Of a stretch of DNA of 64,000 nucleotides, positions 25,405 to 33,861 are shown one piece after another (the stretch's first letter is position 1; each line of letters opens with the position of its first letter). A model generated the notes under the pieces. It worked only from the letters and a program-made list of their open reading frames with translations. It had not been told where the DNA came from and did no database searches. The position numbers and the translations under genes are program-made. This stretch comes from MB-PLM-2 sp964385715 (lineage in GTDB: Bacteria; Planctomycetota; Planctomycetia; Pirellulales; UBA7805), in contig CAYLRE010000002.1 in the NCBI GenBank assembly GCA_964385715.1, positions 1 to 64,000 on the forward strand, read 5' to 3'.

Positions 25405-25797
25405 TTACGAACTCGGCGACGGGTCGGAATACTCAAACAGATTGTTATCGGTCATCCGACCTTTAAAGAATCCCTCGAAGGTGAGCTGAAACCGCTCCCG
25501 ACATTCGTGCAACTGATCTGTCGTAAGATTCTTGATCTTGAAATGGTCGTCTTTATCGTAGTGGCAACCGATCACTAGCATTCCGTAGCTGAAGATCCGC
25601 ATAATTCTCCAGGTCAACTCGCGGGGCAACGACTCGGCCCCGTCGTACTCGATGGCTAGCTGACGCATGGCTCGATCGAGCTTCCAATACTCGTCGTCAA
25701 TCCATTCCCAGTCTTCATGAAGACGACTCAAGAACGAGGACTCATCAAAGCCATCGCACCAAGGACAGTTACGGTCGACTTCGCTTCTTGCATCCAT
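25405..25797 (-). CDS. Hypothetical protein
   Basis: The 130-residue product has an N-terminal CPWC motif and a highly charged, Trp/Tyr/Asp-rich body (EDWEWIDDEYWKLDRAMRQL). No signal peptide or membrane segment is seen, and I do not recognise the family. It is convergent with the YeaQ-type gene, 24 bp apart, with no clear terminator between them. Confidence 0.55.
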   Translation of the reverse strand: MDARSEVDRNCPWCDGFDESSFLSRLHEDWEWIDDEYWKLDRAMRQLAIEYDGAESLPRELTWRIMRIFSYGMLVIGCHYDKDDHFKIKNLTTDQLHECRERFQLTFEGFFKGRMTDNNLFEYSDPSPSS

Positions 25798-25899
25798 ACG
25801 TACGATCGCATTCCTCTTCTTTGAAGGTTTATTTGGGAAAGCGGACGGCTGAACAGACAGAGATCACCGCACGTTAACTCAACCATGGCTCGGCGCTCG

Positions 25900-25913
25900 G
25901 CCTCGCCCTCCCG
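25900..25913 (+). repeat. Dispersed repeat, family B (copy 2)
   Basis: Exact match of the 14-mer GCCTCGCCCTCCCG at 23964-23977, with similar flanks, just past the stop of the minus-strand glutamate dehydrogenase gene. Confidence 0.6.
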
Positions 25914-25944
25914 CCTCCTGGTCGCGTGCCCGCGTCACTTCGCT

Positions 25945-27195
25945 TTAGTCCGTTAGATCGTGCCGGTCGGTAAAGTGGGTGCGTGACATGGCCGCGTCGC
26001 CGACGCGTTCAATCGCCAACACGAACGCGGCTGTTCGCAGGTCTAAGCTACGGTCCTGGCTGACCTGCTTCACCGCCTTGTAGGCCTTGCGCATGTAGTT
26101 AGCTAGTTCCGCTCGAACGCGATCGATCTCCCAACGAAATTGCTGGATGTTCTGAGCCCATTCGAAGTAACTGACGGTCACGCCACCGGCGTTGGCGAGA
26201 ATGTCTGGGACAACGGTAATGCCGCGACGACGCAAGATTTCGTCAGCCGCTGGCGTCGTCGGAGCATTCGCCGCTTCCACGACGACCTTCGCCTGTACAT
26301 CGTTGGCATTCTCTTCGGTCAACACGCCGCCCAGTGCTGCGGGGATCAGCACATCGGCATTCCAGGTCAGCACCTCGGCACTCTCAAACGCATCACCGCC
26401 TGGAAAACCCTGGACCGTGCGGTGCTCCTTAACCCAAGCGATCAGCTCGGTCACGTTGAGCCCTTCGCTGTTGCTGACCCCGCCCATGTGATCGCCGATG
26501 GCGACGATCTTGGCCCCTTCTTCAACCATCAATCGAGCGGCATGGCTACCGACGTTGCCAAACCCTTGGAAGGCGACGGTGGTTCCCGACAGCGTCTTGC
26601 CTTGGTCCTTGAGCACCTCGTCGAGCACCAACATCACGCCCCGCCCTGTCGCCTCTTCGCGTCCTTCCGAACCGAACAGGTGCAGCGGCTTTCCTGTGAC
26701 CACGCCGGGTGAAAATCCGTAGTACTTGGAATACTCGTCCATGATCCAGCCCATGACGCGGGCGTTGGTGTTGACGTCCGGCGCGGGGATGTCGATGGTC
26801 GGTCCGATCACTTCTTTGATTTGCCCGACAAAGGTACGGGTGATGTGGAGAAGCTCTCGCTCGCTAAGGTCGCTCGGATCGCAGTTGATGCCGCCCTTGG
26901 CACCGCCGTAGGGAATATCGACCAGGGCCGTTTTCCAGGTCATCAGATTGGCCAGCGCGGTGGCGTCTTCTTCATCGACCGTGGGATGATAGCGCAGGCC
27001 ACCCTTCATGGGGCCGCGGGCCTTGTTGTGCTGAACCCGAAAACCGCGGTGGTGCTTGAGATGCCCGTCGTCTCCTTCGGTGACGATCTCGACCTTCACA
27101 ACGCGCATGGGAGAGAGCAAGATGTCTCGCAGTTTGGAAGAAATCCCCAGGACATCGGCCGCTTTATGGAAGTAGAAATGGGCTTCCTCAAGCAT
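25945..27195 (-). CDS. gdhA: Glutamate dehydrogenase (Glu/Leu/Phe/Val dehydrogenase family)
   Basis: Interconverts glutamate and 2-oxoglutarate plus ammonia. The ATG at 27195 (416 residues, with AAGGAGA upstream) is preferred over a longer frame. The substrate region shows RVQHNKARGPMKGGLRYHP and the catalytic-lysine motif PYGGAKGGINCDP. The nucleotide-binding fold has GFGNVGSHAARLMVEEGAKI with Asp at the end of beta-2 (AIGDH), which suggests NAD preference. It is close to the 410-420-residue family norm. The ion-channel gene lies upstream on the same strand. Confidence 0.93.
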   Translation of the reverse strand: MLEEAHFYFHKAADVLGISSKLRDILLSPMRVVKVEIVTEGDDGHLKHHRGFRVQHNKARGPMKGGLRYHPTVDEEDATALANLMTWKTALVDIPYGGAKGGINCDPSDLSERELLHITRTFVGQIKEVIGPTIDIPAPDVNTNARVMGWIMDEYSKYYGFSPGVVTGKPLHLFGSEGREEATGRGVMLVLDEVLKDQGKTLSGTTVAFQGFGNVGSHAARLMVEEGAKIVAIGDHMGGVSNSEGLNVTELIAWVKEHRTVQGFPGGDAFESAEVLTWNADVLIPAALGGVLTEENANDVQAKVVVEAANAPTTPAADEILRRRGITVVPDILANAGGVTVSYFEWAQNIQQFRWEIDRVRAELANYMRKAYKAVKQVSQDRSLDLRTAAFVLAIERVGDAAMSRTHFTDRHDLTD

Positions 27196-27270
27196 GGTGG
27201 TCTCCTTGGTCACGCGATAGTGAATGAGAGTTGAATTGGCGGCGAATTTTCGCTCTATCACGATCCACGC

Positions 27271-28113
27271 CTATTCATCGATTCCCTCCGCCCGACGGCG
27301 GCGCGGGATTTCGGTAACGAGCCAGGCAACCAGCACCGCCAGGTAAAACTGGCCCAACACCGACTGCATCCAGGAAACGGTTCGGGCTAATCCGGTGTGC
27401 GGAAGAATATCGCCGTAGCCGAGCGTCGACATCGTTACAAAGCTGTAGTAGACCAACGTCGACAGCTCGCCAACGTTTCGGTCGGGCTCTGGCACCTCGG
27501 CCACAGAACCCTTCGGTAGCTTTTTCTTTTTGGCTTCCGCTTCCGTCTCTTTTGCTTCCGCCTGGTTCGCGTCCGCCCCGTTCGCCGTTGCGTCGGCGGT
27601 TACTGCCGCCTGTTCTTCCCTGTCATCTGGTCCAACAAAAGCGCCTGGATTCGACTGTAGCAGTGCCAGATAAATCATGGCGAACCCCAAGCCGATTAGC
27701 AGATAGCTACAGACGACCCCAAAGATGGAATAGAACGACGCCATATGCCGGCGCACGATGGCGACAAGAATGAGCGTTGCCATGGCGATAAAGAACGCGC
27801 TCTCCAGCAAGCAGCTGGCGATTACCAAGGCGTCGTTCTCAACGAACCGAGTCGACCAGCTCAAGGGCGCAGCGATCGCCACCACGAACAGACTCAACAT
27901 GAACGCCACGCGACGGTGCTGCGAAGCGACAGCGGCCGTGATCAGCACCGCCGTCAGACCCGTCTGCATCAGGTTGGCACCCAACACGCCTGACTCGAAC
28001 AGCGGCACCACCAGCAACATGAAAATCAGCGACACGAATAGAAAGTAGAGATAGCGAGGATCGCCGTGCGGGTGATCTTCGACAGTCGCGTCGTGTGTGT
28101 GCTGAGCGGTCAT
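27271..28113 (-). CDS. Six-helix potassium-channel-like membrane protein
   Basis: The 280-residue protein (ATG at 28113 preferred over a longer frame) has about five hydrophobic segments, a pore helix and the selectivity filter TLGYGD, then a last helix (FYLAVLVAWLVTEI). The first helices carry no regularly spaced arginines, so it is probably not voltage-gated. Between the fifth helix and the pore there is an unusual insertion of about 60 residues rich in Ala, Glu and Lys, predicted to lie outside the membrane. It likely conducts K+, by analogy with the ion-channel domain family. Confidence 0.85.
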   Translation of the reverse strand: MTAQHTHDATVEDHPHGDPRYLYFLFVSLIFMLLVVPLFESGVLGANLMQTGLTAVLITAAVASQHRRVAFMLSLFVVAIAAPLSWSTRFVENDALVIASCLLESAFFIAMATLILVAIVRRHMASFYSIFGVVCSYLLIGLGFAMIYLALLQSNPGAFVGPDDREEQAAVTADATANGADANQAEAKETEAEAKKKKLPKGSVAEVPEPDRNVGELSTLVYYSFVTMSTLGYGDILPHTGLARTVSWMQSVLGQFYLAVLVAWLVTEIPRRRRAEGIDE

Positions 28114-28225
28114 TCTCGATTTCCGTTTTCGCCGATTACAGCAGGCATCTGCTAGCACTGCCTGCATGACTAGTCTAGCAAGGGACGATTCCTTGCGGAA
28201 AGCGGAATTCGCTCGGAAAACGGAT

Positions 28226-28241
28226 GCCAGCAGTGGCACCC
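28226..28241 (+). repeat. Dispersed palindrome, family A (half site)
   Basis: GCCAGCAGTGGCACCC matches the 3' half of the palindrome at 30324-30352; the 5' half is missing. Confidence 0.5.
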
Positions 28242-28352
28242 GTCACGCCCCCTTTTCCGTTGCCCCAAAAGCACTTAGGCAGTACAATCCGCGACGAAAA
28301 TAGGCCTGCTTTAACTCTCGCCACGACTCACACCGTCAAGGATGACGAAACG

Positions 28353-29594
28353 ATGAGCATGGACGCCTCTGCGTCGAATGATTCTTATGATGCCGGCATC
28401 CCCGCTGGCGTCCGCGAGCCGCTGGCCGCTGCCTCGCTGGCCGCTCAAATCGCCAACAACACCACGCGCATGCGGGCCACGCTCGATGCCGCGGCTCAAC
28501 TGCACTACGCGCGCGATATTGTGCGACTGGAGGCGCAGGCACTGTTGAACATGGCGCAAAGGCTGGACGACGACTTTTGCCAGGCGGTGTCGGCGTTGTT
28601 CAATTGCCGCTCGAACGTGATCGTCACCGGCATGGGCAAAGCGGGACTGATCGCGCAAAAGATCGCCGCCACGATGGCCTCGACCGGAACGCGTAGCCAC
28701 TTCCTGCACCCGGCCGAAGCGTTTCACGGCGACCTGGGACGAATCCATCGCGACGACGTCGTATTGTTGCTCTCGCAGAGTGGCGAAACCGGCGAGGTCA
28801 CGCAGCTGTTGCCGTCGCTAAGTGCGCTCGCCGTGACGACGATCGCCATAACCGGTCGACGCGAAAGCACCCTGGGCGCCGCCTCCTCAATCGTTCTGGA
28901 ACTCGGACCGCTCAAGGAAGCTTGTTCGCTCGGCCTGGCCCCCAGCACCAGCACCACCGCCATGCTCGGACTGGGCGATGCCTTGGCTTTGGTCACCAGT
29001 CGGATGCGCAACTTTCAGGCGGAAGACTTTGCGAAGTTTCATCCGGGTGGCAGCCTGGGACAGCAGCTCAGCCAGGTGGAACAATTCATGCGCCCGCTGG
29101 CCGAATGCCGTGTGGCAGCAGAACCGAACACCGTTCGCGAAGTGCTTCAGCAACGTCGCGTGGCCGGTCGTCGCAGTGGCGCGATCATGATCACCAACGA
29201 GGTCGGACAACTGACCGGTTTCTTTACCGACAGTGATCTGGCCCGTTTGTTTGAACGCCACCAGAACGACGCGCTCGACGGACCGATTCGCTCCGTCATG
29301 AAGACCAACCCCGTAACCGTCCCGGTTGGCGCCATGGTCAGCGACGCCATCGACATTTTGGCCGAACGCCAGATTAGTGAACTACCGGTAATCGACGGAG
29401 CCGGCAAGCCGATCGGTCTGATCGACATCACCGACCTGATGGCACGCGGACTGTCGGTCGGTAAATCGAGTAGCGGCACTTCAGCTTCGGCTTCTTCCAC
29501 GCAAGTGACCGCCCTAAGCGGTGATAGCCACGCTCCCATCCCAGCGCCGAAGATGTTCTCGCCACGCGGGAACCGATCCTCCAAAGCGTCGTAG
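28353..29594 (+). CDS. kdsD: Arabinose-5-phosphate isomerase (KpsF/GutQ family)
   Basis: Converts ribulose 5-phosphate to arabinose 5-phosphate, the first step to Kdo. The 413-residue protein (AAGGA at 28338-28342 before the ATG) has a sugar isomerase (SIS) domain at about residues 80-215, with VTGMGKAGLIAQKIAATMAS, LHPAEAFHGDLGR and SQSGETGEV. Two CBS domains follow at about 270-385 (the second with ILAERQISELPVIDGAGKPIG). It is longer than usual (about 320-330 residues), by an N-terminal 60 and a Ser/Thr-rich C-terminal 35 residues. It precedes kdsC. Confidence 0.93.
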   Translation: MSMDASASNDSYDAGIPAGVREPLAAASLAAQIANNTTRMRATLDAAAQLHYARDIVRLEAQALLNMAQRLDDDFCQAVSALFNCRSNVIVTGMGKAGLIAQKIAATMASTGTRSHFLHPAEAFHGDLGRIHRDDVVLLLSQSGETGEVTQLLPSLSALAVTTIAITGRRESTLGAASSIVLELGPLKEACSLGLAPSTSTTAMLGLGDALALVTSRMRNFQAEDFAKFHPGGSLGQQLSQVEQFMRPLAECRVAAEPNTVREVLQQRRVAGRRSGAIMITNEVGQLTGFFTDSDLARLFERHQNDALDGPIRSVMKTNPVTVPVGAMVSDAIDILAERQISELPVIDGAGKPIGLIDITDLMARGLSVGKSSSGTSASASSTQVTALSGDSHAPIPAPKMFSPRGNRSSKAS

Positions 29595-29675
29595 CTGTCG
29601 GCCTCGAAGTTCCGGACTCGCCCGCCAGACGCCACGCTCCTCTCCCACAATTCACGACCACCAGAAAGACTCGTA

Positions 29676-30209
29676 ATGGCCGGCGCCCAATCACTGGACA
29701 AGCAGTTACAAGAGATTCGCCTGATCCTCTCCGACGTCGACGGAGTGCTGACCAACGGCGGCATCTACTTCGACAATCAAGGAATTGAATCCAAGAAGTT
29801 CCACATTCGCGACGGTCTCGGCATCCGTATGTGGCAGAAGGCGGGCCATCAGTTTGGCATCATCACCGGACGCAGTTCGCACATCGTCCAGGTTCGGGCC
29901 AGCGAGTTGGGCATCGACATCATTCGCCAAGGCTTTGAAAAGAAAACGGGCGCCGTGATGGACATCATCGAACCACTCGGTCTTGAGCTATCCCAGGTTT
30001 GCTTCATCGGGGACGATCTGATCGACCTCGGCCCGATTGAGAAGGTCGGATTCGGTGTGGCCGTTGCCGACGCCGTGGCCGAAGTTCGCGAAGCGGCCGA
30101 CCTCACCACTCAGGCGGTCGGCGGCGAAGGTGCCGTGCGCGAAGTCATCGAGCGAATCCTCAAAGCCCAGCACCGCTGGGACGACCTAATACGAACCTAT
30201 TCGAGTTAG
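29676..30209 (+). CDS. kdsC: 3-deoxy-D-manno-octulosonate 8-phosphate phosphatase
   Basis: Hydrolyses Kdo-8-phosphate to Kdo, the third step of Kdo synthesis. The 177-residue protein is a cap-less HAD phosphatase: the nucleophile motif is SDVDGVLTNGG, motif II ITGRSS, and motif IV is CFIGDDLIDLGPIEKVG. Length and motifs fit the KdsC family. Its location after kdsD supports the role. Genes for the other Kdo steps are not in this window. Confidence 0.95.
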   Translation: MAGAQSLDKQLQEIRLILSDVDGVLTNGGIYFDNQGIESKKFHIRDGLGIRMWQKAGHQFGIITGRSSHIVQVRASELGIDIIRQGFEKKTGAVMDIIEPLGLELSQVCFIGDDLIDLGPIEKVGFGVAVADAVAEVREAADLTTQAVGGEGAVREVIERILKAQHRWDDLIRTYSS

Positions 30210-30323
30210 AGACATGACCCGATAATATCGTTGCACCTAGCCCGGAGCGTTGGCAAAGGAACTAAGAAACTACTTGCGACGCGTCAGCGTCGCTCAACAT
30301 AACGACCAAACAGGCAGCCACCG

Positions 30324-30352
30324 CACTGCTGGACAAGCCAGCAGTGGCACCC
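30324..30352 (+). repeat. Dispersed palindrome, family A (copy 3)
   Basis: CACTGCTGG and CCAGCAGTG form a 9-bp stem with a 5-base loop, followed by GCACCC. Confidence 0.75.
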
Positions 30353-30377
30353 AAAATAGCCGAACGACTCACGGCCG

Positions 30378-30400
30378 CACTGGCATAGCCAGTGGCACCC
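30378..30400 (+). repeat. Dispersed palindrome, family A (copy 4)
   Basis: CACTGGC, ATA, GCCAGTGGCACCC. Only 25 bp separate it from copy 3, both within the 224-bp kdsC to OstA-like gap. Confidence 0.8.
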
Positions 30401-30433
30401 GACCGTCCTTCCCACCGCACATAGCCACACACC

Positions 30434-33400
30434 ATGCTCGCCCGACTGTTTCGCATCGCCGTTAGTTTCACCATCGTCCTGGTGGCCTACTGGTCGTATG
30501 CGCTGGCAGTCGTCCCGTTCATCGAACCGCCGGCCAAAGAACGCGAGACCATCGTCGTCGATCCGAGTGGTAATCCGGACGACGACACGGAACTCGATCC
30601 CCTCTTAGAAATGCTGCGTCCCCACCTGCCGCCAGGTGGTTGGGAATTCGATCCGCAGACGATGATCGTAGCCAACGACCAGTTCACACTTCTGATTCAT
30701 GACTACGAAACGGTCGACGACGACAAAGTGAAGCTACAGCGTTGTTCGCTCGTGTTCTTCCCGGACGGCGAACCGTCCATTGAGAAACCCGACCCGAATG
30801 TGCTGGTGATTCGCGCCAGCGACGGCGCGATCTTGCAATTCGCCGACGGCGTCGATCTCGATCGTTTGAAACTCGGCAAGATGCAAGGTGGGCTGCTGCA
30901 GGGCCGTGTCACGATCGAAGGCAATCTCTCGCGCGATCAGCCGGCTCCGGCAGCCGATGATGGGGCCGATGGGGTCGCACCCGATGCGCCCAAGATGCAA
31001 CGCATCGAACAGCGATTGATGCTCGCCACCCGTGACGTCCACATGTCGGAAGATCGCATCTGGACCGACAACGAGGTCCACTTTGCCTTGGGGCAGAATC
31101 ACGGCAGCGGGCGGAAGCTGAACATCGAGATGGCCGAGGTCGAAGAGATCCACGGTGCTCGCAGCGAAAAGAAACGCGAAGTCCAATCGATTGAGATCAC
31201 GGAGGAAGTCAAACTTCAGCTCGCCATGGCAGCGGGCGAGAATCCCTTTGACGCCAGTGCCAGCCAAGCCAGTACCGCCGCGACTACCGAGCCGACAGGC
31301 GGGGCCAACACCGCGTACGTCGACATCACCTCGGTCGGCCCGTTCCGCTTCGACGCCTTGAGACAAATCGCCACGTTTGAAGACAACGTCGACGTCGTTC
31401 GTAGCGGTGCGGATGGGCCTGTTGATCAACTGTCTTGCGAATTACTTTCGGTCTTCTTCGCGAGCGGTGAACAGAGCGACATGGAACCGACACGGATCGA
31501 AGCCGCCGGTCATCCAGTGATCGGCCGACGAGGCGGAGAAGATGCCGAACTGCGCTGCGAACACCTGGCCTATCACCTCGACTCCGGTGAGATTTCCTTG
31601 AAGAGCACCGATCAGGTGCTGCTGCGACGCGGAACGGACTTGGTGCGGGCGGCCAGTGTCCGCTATCAACCGGGACCAAACGGTTCGATCGGTGAGATGC
31701 TCGCATCGGGAAGAGGAGAGCTAAAGGCCAATCTGCCGGGCCAGGAATCGAAGAACTCCGCCGCCCCCAACACCGCCGCTTCTACGACACCGCTCACCGC
31801 CACGGCCAACAGCCCGAACGCAGCCAATAAAACGAGCCGCGTGCATGCCCGTTGGACCAAGGAGCTGCGTCTCCGCCCCCACGAGGGTAAGACGCTTCTA
31901 TCAGTGCTTGGCGACGCGTCGGTTCGCTTTGCCGAGATGGGCACGCTTTCGAGCAACGAGATCTGGATGTGGCTGATCGAACAACCGAGCGATGCGGTGA
32001 CGCAGGACGAAAACGCTCCCCGCTACACTCCGCACAGCATGCTGGCCAACGGGCGGGTCACCATCGATAGCGAACAGCTGATCGGCATCACCGAGCGGCT
32101 CGAAATGTGGTTCTCGCCAACTAAGAATCTAGCGATCAAGAACAACTCGAACAGCAGTCAGGCGAACAATCGCTCATCCGCCGCTGGACCCGGCGCCCCT
32201 TCCAGCTCGCTCGCCGCGAACGGACCCGACAAGAAGCCGACTCGCTATCAGGTGCGTGGCGATCTGATTCGCGTGCAAGTTGCCAGCGACGGTCGCCGCA
32301 CGGCCCTACGAGATGTGACGATCAAGGGCGACGTCGAGATGCGACAACAGCTACTCGCCGGACCGGCGCCGCAACAGCCGCCGCTGTTGGTCCGCGGTGA
32401 CTCGCTTCAACTGCTGGGAGCCGACGTCGAGAATACCAAGCTGTTCGTCACTGGTAGTGACACCAAGCAGGCACTGGTCGAAGCCCGTGGGCTCGTTCTG
32501 TCTGGTGCCAAGATCGAAGGCAATCGAGCCGCTAACTCGCTGGAAGTCAACGGCCCGGGCTGGATGACGCTGCCAATGAATCGCGATCTGGCCGGACATG
32601 GAGGGGCCGGACTAGGAGGAGCGGGACAACCAGCAGTCACAGATGATGCTCCGCTCAAGATCAACTGGCGTGGCGGCATGCGTTTCGACGGTCAAAGAGT
32701 TACCTTCCGCGAGCATGTGTTGGCGACGACCGCCGCACAAACGGTTCGCACATCGAAGCTCATCGCTACGCTCACCCGTGACATCGACTTCACCAATCCT
32801 GGCAAGGTCGACGACATCGGGCTTTCACACATTCAGTGTCCCAGCTTGGTGTCGCTGGAGAGTCGCACCATCGAAGAAGGTCAGGTCCAATCGATCGATC
32901 GACTGGAGATGCACAATCTTCGCATCGATCAGGCGACCGGCGATTTGCAGGCATCGGGGCCTGGCTGGGTAAAGACGCACCGCTTCGGTAGCCAGATGAC
33001 GCTTGAGCCTGGTGCTCCGGGGCCAGCTCCGCCGGCGGCACAACCGAACGCGTCTGAGTTGATCTTCTTGCGTGTCGATTTCCAGCAGAGCCTGACCGGC
33101 AACCTCCGGCAGAAGCGGCTTAGCTTTCTGAATCAGGTGAAGTGCGTTTACGGTCCCGTTCGCGACTGGCAACAGGAACTGGCAACCAACGGATTCAACA
33201 AGCCGGGTCCCCGCGAGGTATTGCTCTCTTGCGACCGGCTGATGGTGCAAGAGATGCCAGGTGTTCGCCGCGGCGAGCGCACGGTCGACCTCGACGCGAT
33301 CGGCAACATGCGGGTCGACGGCGAGCAGTTCACCGCCACCGGCAACCGGCTCAGCTACAACACCGGCAAAGAAATGCTGACGCTGGAAGGAACCCCGCAG

Positions 33401-33529
33401 CGAGACGCCAAGCTGGCGCAGACCAAACCAGGCGGCAAACGGGCGAACTTTGCCGCCCAGAAAATCTGGTACTGGCGAAATCGCAACCACGTAAAAGTGG
33501 ATGGGGTGCGATTCTTGGATGTGCAGTAA
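30434..33529 (+). CDS. Large OstA/LptC-like envelope protein
   Basis: The 1031-residue product has one N-terminal membrane segment (residues 8-30) and then an almost entirely beta-rich body. It contains repeating pieces of the type seen in OstA/LptA/LptC jellyroll proteins, such as ADGVDLDRLKLGKMQGGLLQG, QLSCELLSVFF and ELRCEHLAYHLDSGEISL. The middle has Ala/Asn/Ser-rich linkers. Position right after kdsD and kdsC, where many bacteria keep lptC and lptA, supports a role in lipopolysaccharide transport, but it is far longer than LptC (about 190 residues), suggesting fusion or expansion. No lptB follows. Function is inferred. Confidence 0.65.
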   Translation: MLARLFRIAVSFTIVLVAYWSYALAVVPFIEPPAKERETIVVDPSGNPDDDTELDPLLEMLRPHLPPGGWEFDPQTMIVANDQFTLLIHDYETVDDDKVKLQRCSLVFFPDGEPSIEKPDPNVLVIRASDGAILQFADGVDLDRLKLGKMQGGLLQGRVTIEGNLSRDQPAPAADDGADGVAPDAPKMQRIEQRLMLATRDVHMSEDRIWTDNEVHFALGQNHGSGRKLNIEMAEVEEIHGARSEKKREVQSIEITEEVKLQLAMAAGENPFDASASQASTAATTEPTGGANTAYVDITSVGPFRFDALRQIATFEDNVDVVRSGADGPVDQLSCELLSVFFASGEQSDMEPTRIEAAGHPVIGRRGGEDAELRCEHLAYHLDSGEISLKSTDQVLLRRGTDLVRAASVRYQPGPNGSIGEMLASGRGELKANLPGQESKNSAAPNTAASTTPLTATANSPNAANKTSRVHARWTKELRLRPHEGKTLLSVLGDASVRFAEMGTLSSNEIWMWLIEQPSDAVTQDENAPRYTPHSMLANGRVTIDSEQLIGITERLEMWFSPTKNLAIKNNSNSSQANNRSSAAGPGAPSSSLAANGPDKKPTRYQVRGDLIRVQVASDGRRTALRDVTIKGDVEMRQQLLAGPAPQQPPLLVRGDSLQLLGADVENTKLFVTGSDTKQALVEARGLVLSGAKIEGNRAANSLEVNGPGWMTLPMNRDLAGHGGAGLGGAGQPAVTDDAPLKINWRGGMRFDGQRVTFREHVLATTAAQTVRTSKLIATLTRDIDFTNPGKVDDIGLSHIQCPSLVSLESRTIEEGQVQSIDRLEMHNLRIDQATGDLQASGPGWVKTHRFGSQMTLEPGAPGPAPPAAQPNASELIFLRVDFQQSLTGNLRQKRLSFLNQVKCVYGPVRDWQQELATNGFNKPGPREVLLSCDRLMVQEMPGVRRGERTVDLDAIGNMRVDGEQFTATGNRLSYNTGKEMLTLEGTPQRDAKLAQTKPGGKRANFAAQKIWYWRNRNHVKVDGVRFLDVQ

Positions 33530-33861
33530 GCGGAAGAGTGGCGGCAACCGTCGTTCGCTAATGACTCGGGGCGATTTGGCACGAGACCAAGACCACGCAC
33601 ATCGGCCCACTTCCTTTTGCCACCGCCTGTCATCGGTCCACTTCCCTGGACACCACGGCTGTCATCGCTCCAAACTTCTTGACACCCCTAAATCAAAATC
33701 ACTATCGTTTTCGTGTGGCTTCATTTCAGCCAGCGCGACGCGGGCAGTTATCCTGGGCCGTCTCTTCGACTTCCGGCAGAAGGCTCGCGGCCCAGACCCC
33801 GACGAATGAAGCGGCTACCCGTATTCACGCTCTACACCAAGGACTTCTGAGGGAACCAAAC
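33530..33861. other. 332-bp intergenic region with short tandem repeats and a promoter
   Basis: After the OstA-like gene lie about three imperfect copies of a 31-32-bp unit (33603-33633, 33634-33665, and a degenerate third from 33666) built on CGGtCCACTTCC...CTGTCAT. The third overlaps a TTGACA promoter candidate for the next gene. No open frame looks like a real gene. Confidence 0.5.
33679..33708 (+). promoter_or_regulatory. Candidate promoter for the two-zincin exported protein
   Basis: TTGACA (33679-33684) and TATCGT (33703-33708) are 18 bp apart, giving a leader of about 150 bases to the ATG at 33862. Confidence 0.45.
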
